Assembly (NCBI GenBank): GCA_028023455.1
Contig: JAQFVV010012495.1
Location: 4,401,016-4,465,015 of the forward strand
Origin: Epiperipatus broadwayi
Lineage: Eukaryota > Onychophora > Udeonychophora > Euonychophora > Peripatidae
DNA length: 64,000 nt
Reading direction: 5' to 3'
Below are positions 26,087-36,217 of the stretch, piece by piece. Positions within the stretch are counted from its first letter, which is position 1. Each line of letters opens with the position of its first letter. Position numbers and translations under genes: made by a program. The notes under the pieces are model-generated. The model saw only the letters and a list, made by a program, of their open reading frames with translations. It was not told the origin of the DNA and ran no database searches.

Positions 26087-26193
26087 TTTCGAAACAGCGC
26101 GCTAAATGTCACTATAATAACTAATAACTGGAAGATTTTAAATTATATCTTTTTAAAAAACATATTGGTAATTAAATGCACGCTGTTTCGAAA
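26087..26193. repeat. 107-bp element with 16-bp terminal inverted repeats
   Basis: TTTCGAAACAGCGCGC at 26087-26102 is matched at 15 of 16 positions by the inverted copy GCACGCTGTTTCGAAA at 26178-26193. The interior is AT-rich and non-coding. It may be a small MITE or a bound palindrome. Confidence 0.7.
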
Positions 26194-26269
26194 CATAAGC
26201 ATAATTAATAATTATTAAAATAAGCAACAGAAAGGTAAATATACTGTAGTGATTAATTTATATAGCAAA

Positions 26270-26516
26270 ATATTAATTAACAAAGAAATTTAGCAAAAGC
26301 ATTTCATTTATAGATTTCAAATACTATTTAGAAAGAGTTTACAATATTGAATTAATAAAGAAATTTGCAAAAATATTTCATTTTATAGAATTTAAATGTT
26401 ATTTGGAAAACAATTTAGAAAGAAATTACAATAATATATTAATAAAGAACTTAGCAAAAGTATTTCATTTTATAGAACTTAGAAAACAATTTGGAAAGAA
26501 GTTGCAATAATATGGT
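26270..26516. repeat. three-copy tandem repeat, 75-90 bp unit
   Basis: Three successive copies share AAAGAA(A/C)TTAGCAAAAG, TATTTCATTTTATAGA, AGAAAACAATTTGGAAAGAA and TTGCAATAATA-like blocks. They differ by substitutions and by an ~15-base length difference in the middle unit. No coding frame is present. Confidence 0.75.
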
Positions 26517-27886
26517 TAGCTAACCTGATTTTGAAGAAATAAAAATTGTTTTGAAATTTATACAGAGCTCTGCTATTTTAGTAATATTAAGACAATTCTC
26601 CTATAGCTGAACTGGAGATATTCGAGCTGGAATGAAGATGACTTCTTTGGCGGCTTGTAGCATCTTCAATTTAGTTGGGAGACGATTTTAAAATGGTGTT
26701 GGAACGATGGAAAGTCCATTTTAGCAGCTTATGACATCTTTTATTTGGTGTAAGCTTGTTGGATGTTGCTTCGGCATTTGATGGATTGAACTCGGTGTTC
26801 CATCAGGGGAACGGCAGCAAAATTTTGCCTGACTTTAGCCAGACATGGTAAAGTTAAACAATTTATCTTTCACTATAAACTCATCAACACTCCTTTAACA
26901 CTTTAAGCAATTTATCTTGTTATTTACAGCTCTTCAAAAGCAAGATGGAGTCTATCTTTTCCCGCTTAAAATAAGCCCTATTTATACATTTCCACTAAAC
27001 CGTAACACCTTTTTGGAATTTCTTCTGCCTCGGGACCAATTGACTTTTAATTAAACAAAATAATATAATCCAATTTCTACAACAGATAACGTCTCCGAGG
27101 TGTTACATTTAATTTACTTAAAATTTATTAAAATATATAAATTATATAATTCGATTCAGATTTCACTAATTAAATTCCTTTCTAGGTGTTATAGAATGTT
27201 AAAGCTTAGCAGAAGGAATGGTATTCTGATTTAATGATAAAGTCTTTTGTTGCAAACAAAATCAATCAGTAAACTAGATTTTACTTTTTACCCGGGGTGC
27301 AGTCACTAATTGATATCTTGTCTACATAAAATTCTCATTTTTAATTATAAACGGATTTTTATTTTACTAAAATAAATAACTTTTAATATATTTGTTTTTA
27401 CAATATTATTTGTTTATTTAAAAAAAAGCAAATTTAAAGAAAATACTTTAGTTTCAATTATATATGTAAAACATTAAATCAGAAAACCGTTAAATATATT
27501 TTAAAGAAAATGTTTCACATTATATCTTTTTATTTAAACTTTAATATATATATATCATTGGCTGCAGAAAGGAGTTTTGCTATTAACTGAAAGGAGACCC
27601 TTTGATTCCTCTTGGAGGCCTTAAAGGAACCGAGCAGGGCAAATTCCTAATGCCCACTCCATACGTTCTTGTCGTTGCAGCTGTTATTACTATGTGATTA
27701 TTCATATAGTATACGAATATGGATGGGCTGCTCACCAACACGCATTAGCCAGTGTGGTGAGTTTATTGGCTTTTTACCTCTGAGTTTAAGATCAAGAAAC
27801 ACCATGGTCTTTCTTCTCAGTGCCTGATAAGGCAGAATGAATGTTTGTGTAAAGGATAAATATTTTCCCAATACATATATACAATT

Positions 27887-28486
27887 ATGACAGACAAAAA
27901 TAAAGCATGGCCCTTATTCCCAGGAGGCTGTAAAGTCACCAACCAAGGCAGCGGTTGGTGGCCGAAGGCAGAGGGTGCTAAGAATCCCCTGATTGCGGAC
28001 CCAGGCTGCCATTTGATGATGACTTTTTATTTAGGTACTTATAACTGCAGATCACTTTCAAGTGAAGGAAGATTGCAAGAATTAGAAGAAGAACTCTCTT
28101 ATATTAAATGGGACATTATTGGACTTTGTGAAGTTAGAAGAAAAGGTGAAGAGACAATTGATTTAAAAAGTGGACATATACTCTATTATAAAGGCACAAA
28201 TATTGGAAATACAAGTGGAGTAGGATTCATTATAAATAAAAAGTGGAAGAACAATATTGTGGAGATTGATGGTGTATCGGACAGAGTGGCAAGATTAGTT
28301 ATACAACTTAATAGCAGATACCAAATGCAGATAATTCAGGTTTATGCCCCAACAAGTTCTCATAGTGATGAAGTAGTAGAAGATTTTTATATGGATGTAC
28401 AAAAGGCTTTTGATCAGAGTAAACACCATTTTAAAATTGTTATGGGAGACTTTAATGCTAGAATTGGTAAAAAAAATGAAAGATGA
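27887..28486 (+). CDS. RTE endonuclease domain (N-terminal part of the polyprotein)
   Basis: 199 codons encode an exonuclease-endonuclease-phosphatase fold of the AP-endonuclease type, which nicks target DNA to prime reverse transcription. Visible motifs are TYNCRSL with Asn53, GLCEVRR with the metal-binding Glu82, a QVYAPTSSHSD strand near residue 150, and GDFNARIG with Asp188/Asn190. The first ~45 residues are not conserved endonuclease and form a leader. The frame breaks in an eight-A run at 28467-28474. The family's usual continuation (VGNFGYGNRNERG) is found one frame over at about 28495-28540. The final SDH motif of the nuclease is in the next ORF. Confidence 0.85.
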   Translation: MTDKNKAWPLFPGGCKVTNQGSGWWPKAEGAKNPLIADPGCHLMMTFYLGTYNCRSLSSEGRLQELEEELSYIKWDIIGLCEVRRKGEETIDLKSGHILYYKGTNIGNTSGVGFIINKKWKNNIVEIDGVSDRVARLVIQLNSRYQMQIIQVYAPTSSHSDEVVEDFYMDVQKAFDQSKHHFKIVMGDFNARIGKKNER

Positions 28487-30846
28487 AAGTGCTGTGGGTA
28501 ATTTTGGTTATGGTAATAGAAATGAGAGAGGACATAGACTTGTGGAGTTTGCAGAAAAAGAAAAACTTTTATATTATGAATTCTTTTTTTGAGAAAAATG
28601 TTAAAAGGAAATGGACATGGAAGCATCCAAATGAAGGTACAGCAGAATTGGATTATATTTTGACTAACAGGAAATACATATTTCAAGATTGTAATGTTCT
28701 TAATAAATTTAACACAGGAAGTGATCATCGATTAGTAAGGTGTAAGATACGTGTTAATGTAAAACTAGAGAGACAAAAATTATTAAGAAAAACAATATTT
28801 ACAGTTGATATTCCTAATCTTCAGAAACATTCTAATGAATTTAAATTAGAACTTACAAATCGGTTTCAAGTATTAGTAGATTTTGAACATGATTCAGATT
28901 TGAATGAAATTAATATGAAAATAACTGATACACTTTTGAAAACTGCAACAAAGATAGCTGGTAGAAAGAAACAGCAATTGACCAATAAAATTTCTACTGA
29001 GACTAGAGGATTTATGAAGAAAAGAAGGAATATGAAGATATACAAAAATGATGCATTAAAAAGAATTGAATATCTCGAATTTTGTAAAATGGTGCGGAAA
29101 AGAGTTGAAAATGATATAAGAAAGTATAACTGTGAACTAGCAAGGAAAGCTGTAGAAGAAAATAAAAGTCTTAAGAATGTAAAACAACATTTTGGTATTG
29201 GTAGGAAATTTATATCTGCAATAAGAAAAAAAGATGGAATTATTACTAAAAGGAGAGATGACATCATGAAATTGGTAGAAGATTTTTATCAAGAATTATA
29301 TAGTAATAAAGAACAAGTACCTCCTATATCTATTACATCTTCCAAATTGCCCAGAATTTTAAATGAAGAAGTGAGACATGCAATTAAATGTATGAAGAAA
29401 GGAAAGGCTCCAGGTAATGATGGAATTATAATTGATATATTAAAAGAAGCAGGTGAAGAAATAGAAATTTTTTTAGCAAAGTTATATACCAAATGTCTAA
29501 ATGATAAAGATGTACCGGATGATTGGAAGAATGCAGTAATAATATTAATATTTAAAAAAGGTGATAAAGAAGATATTAGAAATTACAGACCTATCAGCCT
29601 TTTATCAGTTTTATATAAAATTTTTACCAAGATAATTACTACTCGTCTACAGAGAACATTGGATTTCCACCAACCAAGAGAACAAGCTGGATTTAAAAGT
29701 GGTTTTAGTACAGTAGATCATATCCAGGTATTGAGAGAAGTTATAGAAAGGACAAATGAATATGAGTTGCCATTATGCTTAGGATTTGTAGATTATGAAA
29801 AGGCATTTGATTCTATAAACATTTCTTCAGTGATTAAAGCATTGGATCATCAAGGTATAGATCCAGGATATTGTCATATTTTAAAGAATATTTATAAAAA
29901 TGCAACAGCAACAATTAGATTACATAATGACACTGGGAAAGTCAACATTGAGAAAGGTGTAAGACAAGGTGACTCCATATCTCCAAAACTTTTTACAGCA
30001 GTGCTGCATGAAGTATTTTGTGGATTAAAATGGGAAACTAAAGGAGTGAAAGTAAATGGTGATTATTTAAGTCATTTAGATTTCGCAGATGATGTAGTTG
30101 TTTTTGCAAATAATGCTTCAGATCTGCAGGAAATGTTGCAGGAATTATCAGATGAAAGTAGGAAAGTAGGACTAAAGATAAATGTTAAAAAGACTAAAGT
30201 AATGTTTAATCGATTTGCTCAAAATATGAAAATAAAGATTGATTATGATGAATTAGAAGAAGTTAACAGTTACAAATACCTTGGTCAGATTATTAATACA
30301 GATGGAAACATAATGGAGGAAATTAATCATAGAATTAAACTTGGTTGGAGTGCTTTTGGTAGAAATAACTTGATACTAAAAGGAAATATGCCTATGTGTT
30401 TGAAAAGGAAGGTTTTTAACAAATGTGTTTTACCAGTTCTTACTTATGGATCTGAGACTTGGACACTTAATAGAAGAGCAATTCAGAGACTTCAGACCAC
30501 TCAAAGAAGTATGGAGAGATGTATGTTGGGAGTAACAAGAAGAGATCGTAAATGCAATGTATGGGTAAGAGAACAAACAGGTGTTACTGACCTCATTGAA
30601 AAAATTAAAAGATTGAAGTGGAGTTGGGCTGGACATATTGTTAGAAGAGATGATAATAGATGGACAATTGAAATTTTAAACTGGATTCCAAGAGATTGTA
30701 AAAGACCCAGAAAGAGACCACATGTGAGATGGATGGATGAAATAAGAAAGTGTGCAGGGGTGATGTGGAGAAGAGAAGCTAAAGATCGGAGAAGATGGAT
30801 TAAACTTGGAGAGACCTTCATCCTGCAGTGGATTGATAATGGTTGA
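28483..30846 (+). CDS. RTE reverse transcriptase with end of endonuclease domain
   Basis: 787 codons. The first ~32 residues are a shadow of the neighbouring frame. True homology begins after a second one-base shift in a T run at 28583-28590, with NSFFEKN and RKWTWKHPNEGTAELDYILT, and the nuclease SDH motif is at residues 80-82. RT motifs follow: NYRPISLL (367-374), QAGFKSGFST, VDYEKAFDSI (near 434) with the first catalytic Asp, GVRQGDSISPKLF (near 492) and LDFADD with the catalytic pair (FADD at 534-537). The C-terminal region has the GHIVRRDDNRWT and RPRKRPHVRWMDEI blocks typical of RTE/BovB-like proteins. RT, thumb and C-terminus are uninterrupted, so the enzyme part looks young. Confidence 0.9.
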   Translation: MKVLWVILVMVIEMREDIDLWSLQKKKNFYIMNSFFEKNVKRKWTWKHPNEGTAELDYILTNRKYIFQDCNVLNKFNTGSDHRLVRCKIRVNVKLERQKLLRKTIFTVDIPNLQKHSNEFKLELTNRFQVLVDFEHDSDLNEINMKITDTLLKTATKIAGRKKQQLTNKISTETRGFMKKRRNMKIYKNDALKRIEYLEFCKMVRKRVENDIRKYNCELARKAVEENKSLKNVKQHFGIGRKFISAIRKKDGIITKRRDDIMKLVEDFYQELYSNKEQVPPISITSSKLPRILNEEVRHAIKCMKKGKAPGNDGIIIDILKEAGEEIEIFLAKLYTKCLNDKDVPDDWKNAVIILIFKKGDKEDIRNYRPISLLSVLYKIFTKIITTRLQRTLDFHQPREQAGFKSGFSTVDHIQVLREVIERTNEYELPLCLGFVDYEKAFDSINISSVIKALDHQGIDPGYCHILKNIYKNATATIRLHNDTGKVNIEKGVRQGDSISPKLFTAVLHEVFCGLKWETKGVKVNGDYLSHLDFADDVVVFANNASDLQEMLQELSDESRKVGLKINVKKTKVMFNRFAQNMKIKIDYDELEEVNSYKYLGQIINTDGNIMEEINHRIKLGWSAFGRNNLILKGNMPMCLKRKVFNKCVLPVLTYGSETWTLNRRAIQRLQTTQRSMERCMLGVTRRDRKCNVWVREQTGVTDLIEKIKRLKWSWAGHIVRRDDNRWTIEILNWIPRDCKRPRKRPHVRWMDEIRKCAGVMWRREAKDRRRWIKLGETFILQWIDNG

Positions 30847-30886
30847 TAATGATGATGATGATATACATCATTCCAATGTTTAACTT

Positions 30887-31020
30887 ATCCATCCACATAC
30901 GAATATAATTAAGAATTGACTGAAAATTAATAAAACATTTTATAATAATTAATGAGCATTTCTCCGCTATAATTTTATCAAACCTGTCTAATTATAGCGT
31001 GTTTTCGTATGTAAATGGAT
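30887..31020. repeat. 134-bp inverted-repeat element
   Basis: ATCCATCCACATACGAA at 30887-30903 is matched by the inverted TTCGTATGTAAATGGAT at 31004-31020. Inside, GCTATAATT and AATTATAGC form a second pair of arms. It lies 14 bases beyond the RTE target duplication. A 17-base tandem (ACATTTTTACATTTAA) follows at about 31074-31103. Confidence 0.65.
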
Positions 31021-31184
31021 GATGCAATTCAAGCGGCCATTATAGCAAAGTTTTCCCGCTCGACTTACATATAACATTTTTACATTTAACATTTTTACAT
31101 TTAAGATAGGATCGAAACTAGTTCAGACGAGTAGGTCATTAGGTTGATGGTGAAACGGAAAGAGATTGGAAGGTTTACGTTTCA

Positions 31185-31628
31185 ATATATAATGGTTAAC
31201 AAATCTGGTAACTTTTTTAAACAAGGGTTAAACTATTACAATTCAGATAAACAGTCTCATTTATATATAATTAATACAAATGTTCATGGGAGAGTCCATT
31301 ACTATTCACTTTAAAGTTCATGCAAACCAAGAATTTTAAAAGTCAAATATTTGTCATCTAACACATATGATATTATTTTCAACTTTATATGTAATCTCAT
31401 GCTTTGACTATTGAACCAAATGCTGTTGATGAACATTTTAGTATTCCTGCTTTACTAGATTGCTCAGCCAATGCAAATATTTGTCTAAAAGATTTTTGCT
31501 TGCATAGCCTTTAAAATAACAAGTAATGGACTCTCCCATAAAAGTTCAAATTAGACTATATATAAACGAGGCTGGATTAGTTTCAATCTTGTTTGAAAAC
31601 TTACTAGTTTTGTTAACCACTATATATA
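31185..31628. repeat. 444-bp foldback element, ~150-170 bp arms
   Basis: The left arm 31185-31356 and right arm 31475-31628 are inverted copies with indels. Matching landmarks are TATAATGGTTAAC with GTTAACCACTATATA at the tips, and GGGAGAGTCCATTAC with GTAATGGACTCTCCC inside. The tips sit in TA-rich sequence, so a TA duplication (Tc1/mariner-type MITE) is possible but not provable here. Confidence 0.82.
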
Positions 31629-31649
31629 TCCAGGGCAAGTGATGCAAAT

Positions 31650-32149
31650 GGTCATTTTGAATAGGTGGAACAATACAGTAAAGTAGGGATGCTGAACTAT
31701 TTATCAACAGTAATTGATTTGTTGGTCAAGACTGGAAGTTATAAATAAAGTTGAAAACCATAGCTGTATTACATATATACATGTTACATGTACATGTAAG
31801 TGTACACTGTACCAATTCAGGCTCAATTCCATTTAAAATAAAACTATCCAGACCTTACAAGCTTTTTATCTGGACACTAAAATGGGTATATAAAAGAGAA
31901 AGAAAGAAATAATTGTTAATTTCTTTCATAAAAAGTTAAATGGATTAACAAACTGATCTTGGAAAAGAGCAGAACTATAAATTAATACGCTTAAAAGGAA
32001 ATTGGATGGAGAATACATCTATCCTATTTTTAACAATTAAACCTTTTAAAGGTTCAAATTGTGAGCAGAAGTACAGGTTGAAAATTTTTTTTGTTTTTAT
32101 AAAAGTTACAAACCATATACTTTTTTTATTTTTCGTTCATACCAGTAAG
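31650..32149. other. intronic AT-rich DNA, no gene seen
   Basis: Nothing recognisable apart from short ACATGTACATGTA palindromic runs near 31785. Confidence 0.5.
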
Positions 32150-32160
32150 GTGCATTCTTT

Positions 32161-32256
32161 TCTTTTTCATATGTCAAAGCGTTGACCGGGAAGCGAACCC
32201 GGGCCAGTTGCTTGGAAGGCAGCTATGCTAACCACTAGGCCACCAACGCTTGACAA
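32161..32256 (-). mobile_element. tRNA-Gly-like SINE, copy B (best preserved head)
   Basis: On the minus strand, positions 32249 down to 32179 closely follow a tRNA-Gly(TCC): acceptor arm GCGTTG...CAACGC, box A TGGCCTAGTGG, anticodon loop CTTCCAA and box B GGGTTCGCTTCCC. The anticodon stem has one mismatch. A short tail TTTGACATATGAAAAAG follows, and the 11-bp duplication GTGCATTCTTT flanks the insertion (32150-32160 and 32257-32267). A tail plus target duplication marks this as a SINE, not a working tRNA gene. It shows the family's founder was tRNA-Gly. Confidence 0.85.
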
Positions 32257-33235
32257 GTGCATTCTTTCTTTAAAAGGGGGGAAAAAAAAGAGAGAAAACT
32301 TTTTATCTAAATTATGTACTTTGTTAATCAAAAAAAAAAAAAAACTTAATAACTTAATAAGAATTTATTGCTTATCTAATAATATTAAGCAAGAATTTAT
32401 GTTGTTTCAAGTAGGCATATATAGACAAAAGAGAAAATTAAATTTGGGGAAATGTCTTTGTTTAAAATAACAATAAAAAAAAAAACAACAACATTGGAAA
32501 TATTAAATACTATCCCTCATTTTCAGCTATTTTGTTTTCGACATTTACTGTATGCCCCTGATTAAGTCAAATAATTTTACTTTTGGGAAATATATGTATT
32601 CAAGCTATGATTATGAAGGCAAGATCCTTTGAAAGCGCTCAGCTAGTTTATTATTTTTTAGTTAGCTATTTTGTATTAATAGCTTTTGGGAACAGTTGCG
32701 CCGCACACGCACTCGTGCTTGTATGCCCCTGAATATGTATAATTGAACAAAAAAATGCTTCCAGGCTTCCTAAGTATCTTTTTATATATATATAAAGATA
32801 ATGAAAAAATATATATTAGTTAAAAATAGTATTGAATAATAAATAAAGATACATAGATTTGTAGTGTGCAATCTTGGATAGCGTTGGTACAAAAAATTGT
32901 TATAGACACCAGTTTTTAGTCTTAAAGAAAGAGTTTTCTTGTTTTACGAAAGATGTAACATTGTACAGTCAAGAACTTTTGGATCATCTCAATTGGCAAA
33001 AACTTTTTAACAACATTCCAGAAAGTTGGGCTGATTAGAACAGCATTTCCAGTTATTAAAAAGCAGCCAACTTGCAAACTATTAACTATAGTTAATATAG
33101 AAAACAATGCAATAATACAGTGGTCGATTACACCTAGAATTATGTAGTCTTCTGCTGATGTCAATTTTAAAAGTGTGTTGTGCCTGCCTGCACCAATTGC
33201 TGATAAACTTGTCTAACATCTCTCACCCTATTTTT

Positions 33236-33344
33236 TTTTCTCATATGTCATAGCATCGGCCGGGACGCGAACCCACACCCGTCTGCAACCAACTACTTGC
33301 TTGCAAGGCGGGTGCGATGACCTCTTGGCTAACAACGCTTGACT
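33236..33344 (-). mobile_element. tRNA-Gly-like SINE, copy C
   Basis: The head and tail match copy D. It has the tRNA-like TTAGCCAAGAGGTCATCGC box-A region, a GGGTTCGCGTCCCGG box B, then GATGCTATGACATATGA and an A tail. The perfect 16-bp duplication CTCTCACCCTATTTTT flanks it at 33220-33235 and 33345-33360. Confidence 0.9.
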
Positions 33345-33360
33345 CTCTCACCCTATTTTT

Positions 33361-34811
33361 GTCAGCCTATCCATGATAAATGCATAATAAACTCATACCA
33401 TAATTTCACATAGAGAAGAATTCAAGAAAAATATATCAAATGAAGCTTTATATATTCCCGAGATATCTTATTGATCAATTTTTCAAAAGGGTTCAAACCT
33501 ATTTTTAATTGACTAAAAGGTAAAATAAAAATTCCGATAATATGGTAAGATCGTTTTTATTTAGATTTTGAAAGACCTTTACAAAAATAATGATAATAAT
33601 AATTATAGCAAAATTTAAATTAATATTAATTTTCTCTGAATAATTTTTAACGTAATTTCTTTAAGTATACATCTAATTTTTTTTTAAAACTTTTATGACA
33701 GAAAAAATTGAATTCATAATTAATTTCTTATTCAATGATTAGTATTTAATATTTATTATAATACTAATATTTATTATAACATGCATATTTCTGTTTATTG
33801 ATGGATTTATATTTTTGCCAATCTTTATTTGTATTATTAAGATTATAGTTGAATGATAATAATTATATGATTATTCTATACGGGATGTAAGCATATTATA
33901 GCTTATAAGTTAAATTCAATCTAGTTAAATGAGTTTTCTCTGATGTGAGTATATACATTCCTACATTAATATGTTTGTTATATGTTCGATTCATCCCAAA
34001 CTATAATATAAGGTGTGTAAATACTGCAAATGTGTAAATAATTTCTTGTTATTATATTCATATCTCTCATTCCAAACTTAGTTAAAGTATAGCTATTAGA
34101 CATATCTTGTGATGCATTGTCATGTTTTCTGAGCTAATTGTGGGTAAGTGAAAGAGCTAACATTTAAGAAACTAAGGAGGAATTTAAACCTGGCCTATAG
34201 ATGTTTTTCATTTTAGAGATGGCGCCCTAATCTACAGTTTGTCATTGTCATGTAATTTATAAATAGATAACATTTGTAGAGGTGAGGGATAGACTCTCTC
34301 TGTACTTGGACATGTTTGAGGAGAAGGATGGTTAGGAAATATGGCTATATACTCAGTCTGACAATCATTGGTTAGGACATTAAATTCAAAAATAGGATTG
34401 TTATTCTTAGCATCCACTAACTGCTGGGTTTGAATCCTTGTACATTCTAATCTAGAATTGTATAGATCTAAAATCAGGGGGGAAACCTTCACTCACTTCA
34501 ATATATATAAATAACAATCAAATCTTTCATATTTCTGATGCACTCTTCTAAGCTTACACTATATTCTATATTACAATACAGTATAAAAGCTCCCAGATTG
34601 ACCTTTTCACTACACATGCATTTCTTGAGAAATCCTCATTTCTCAGATGAGTTGGAGGCTTGCCACACCTGAACATCCACACAGAAAATGACAGTCAGAT
34701 ATGTCTTATTTACAATCAATTTAATATTTTAGCAATTTCTTTTATATACATACACACATACACAATAATAATAAGAATAACTAACAAATAAATATAATTA
34801 ATTCTACTAAC
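33361..34811. other. intronic AT-rich DNA, no gene seen
   Basis: Downstream of the receptor exon at 34812 on the gene strand. A box-B-like GGGTTTGAATCC on the plus strand near 34426 is isolated, with no clear box A. No other feature is seen. Confidence 0.45.
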
Positions 34812-34998
34812 CATTACTGAACTGTCAGAACAAGAAGGAGAAACATTTGTAAAATGATGTAATTCTTGTGATTCTTGCTGATTCATTGATAATCCTCTTC
34901 GAATCAAATGTCCATTTCCATTCATGTGAGAATGAATACCGCTACTGCAGTGATGCGAAGGATAATGGGTAGTATCACCAAATACTGAAGGACAGCAT
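34812..34998 (-). CDS. receptor gene, cytoplasmic exon 1
   Basis: The exon is 187 bases (one base completing a split codon, then 62 codons), bounded by a TGCTTTAG acceptor and a GTTAGT donor. It opens in phase 2, exactly fitting the phase-2 end of the transmembrane exon, and closes in phase 0, fitting the last exon. The peptide begins CCPSVFGDTTHYPSHHC just inside the membrane. The two cysteines directly after the basic stop-transfer residues are plausible palmitoylation sites (inference). It continues with HSHMNGNGHLIRRGLSM and a Ser/Gln-rich end. No enzyme domain is present. A second donor, GTAATG six bases earlier, is an alternative end. The exon lies 11.5 kb from the membrane exon and 24.7 kb from the next. 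Confidence 0.78.
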
Positions 34999-35284
34999 CT
35001 AAAGCAAAATATGTATTGTAATTTAAAACTATAAATATGTATAAAGAATATAATGGTGTGATGAATATCACACCTATCTGCTATGTTCACAATTTAGATA
35101 TATTAAAGATTTTTAGCAAATTTTTTTTTTTAAAGTAATTAGGCAATAACCAATCCAATCATCCAAACAATTAATGGTCAGTAATTGAGTATTTATCTGT
35201 TCATTTTTAGCTTGAAAATAAATTCACCATTTCTCTGGGATGAAAAAATAGAGACTAATTCTTGACATGTTATTTAAAATTGTT

Positions 35285-35469
35285 CTATCTGTCTGACTCT
35301 CTGTCCCTCTATCCATCCGAGCGTCCATCCATCTGCCTGTCTACCCACCCACCCCTTATCTACCCCTCCTCCCTACCTATCTAACTCCCTCCCCACCCGC
35401 TTATCCGTCTACCTACCCGCCTACCTGACCTACCCGCCTGCCTACCTACCTATTTACTTACCTACCTAC
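35285..35469. repeat. (CTAC/CATC)n tetranucleotide tract
   Basis: The plus strand is a C-rich, nearly G-free run of CCAT, CTAC and CCTA variants. The same tract resumes at about 36144-36172, on the other side of the hAT MITE, so one microsatellite was split by that insertion. Read on the receptor strand it is G-rich and lies about 290 bases upstream of the exon at 34998. Confidence 0.85.
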
Positions 35470-35675
35470 CAGTGATGAAGCATGACTTTTTTCGGAACGG
35501 AAGCACACTACATTTTTTTTTTTTTAATAATGTTTTTATTTTACTTGCCATAACAATTTTCACATATTTAAAAGATCATGTATAATTTGAAATGCGATTT
35601 AGTTTAAATTATAAATCAAGTTTATACTTTATTTTGCTTAGATCACACACATATATTGGTATATTCCAGGTACCA

Positions 35676-35707
<32 letters not shown>

Positions 35708-36143
35708 GCGTCTTATTTGGCCGTTTGCTATTTTTTAAATTATTTTAAAATAATCTGTAAAAATTAAAATTTTATTAAAGACAATAAATGTTTGTCAAAA
35801 TATATTTTAAGTTGTAAACAAGACTCAAGACTTTAGCATTAGGTGAACTTCTTATAATCAACTAATAATGCATTGGTCAAATTCATTCCATTCAATAAAA
35901 AAAAAAAGTTTGAATAGTTCGTTTTTTTTTATGTTTTGCAAAATAGCTTATATACACTAATGTACTTATTGTTCTTACTACACTATTGTATGTGCAACTT
36001 GTTGGATCGATTTTGTGAGGTTGAATATGTACATATTTTAGTGAATTTTTTAAATTGAATTTTGATTAAAGCTTTTGAAAGTTTTAGTGAAATTTTTTTA
36101 CAGAAGCACTCATTCCGTTCGATACATGGATGCTTCGTCCCTG
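35470..36143. mobile_element. non-autonomous hAT element (MITE), 674 bp
   Basis: The left end CAGTGATGAAGCATG and the inverted right end CAGGGACGAAGCATC are imperfect terminal inverted repeats. Matching continues further in as CGGAACGGAAGCAC and CGAACGGAATGAGTGC. The element is inserted in a tetranucleotide tract and flanked by CTACCTAC (35462-35469) and TTACCTAC (36144-36151), an 8-bp duplication with 7 matches. CAGGG-type ends plus 8-bp duplications are the hAT signature. The interior is AT-rich, includes a 13-unit (AT) microsatellite near 35682-35707, and has no transposase. Confidence 0.88.
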
Positions 36144-36217
36144 TTACCTACTTACCTATCTATTTAGCTATCTAATAAAACAAAAGACTGAAATTAAATT
36201 TACAATTCTAGTTTTAG

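Larger units (their letters stand above)
24440..27107 (-). other. unresolved repeat-rich block, possibly a non-autonomous LTR-type element
   Basis: This block has a mixed base composition and several internal repeats but no coding frame. At its right end the minus strand begins TGTAACACCTCGGAGACG (27090-27107) and about 125 bases on has a TATA-like TATAAATAGGGC (26975-26986), an arrangement seen in Gypsy-type LTRs. A box-B-like GGGTTCGAATCC on the minus strand near 24712 suggests a SINE inside. I found no second matching LTR, so the call is weak. Confidence 0.25.
27560..30862 (+). mobile_element. nearly complete RTE-type LINE
   Basis: This 3.3-kb non-LTR retrotransposon is of the usual size for RTE elements. 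It has a ~325-base 5' leader, an apurinic-type endonuclease and reverse transcriptase in one split coding region, and almost no 3' untranslated region. The stop codon is followed at once by a GATGATGATG-type tail instead of poly-A, a known RTE habit. The 10-base flanks ATATATCATT (27550-27559) and ATACATCATT (30863-30872) agree at 9 of 10 positions and are the likely target duplication. The only coding damage seen is two one-base shifts. It lies in the 24.7-kb receptor intron, antisense to the gene. Confidence 0.9.

Noticed and set aside
28866-29267. 133-codon minus-strand ORF
   Set aside because: It is the antisense shadow of the RTE coding region. The same applies to minus-strand frames at 28414, 29289, 30430, 30501 and 12251.
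32179-32249. Functional tRNA-Gly(TCC) gene
   Set aside because: The cloverleaf is nearly complete, but the sequence sits in a retroposed unit with tail and target duplication, has a mismatched anticodon stem, and belongs to a dispersed family.
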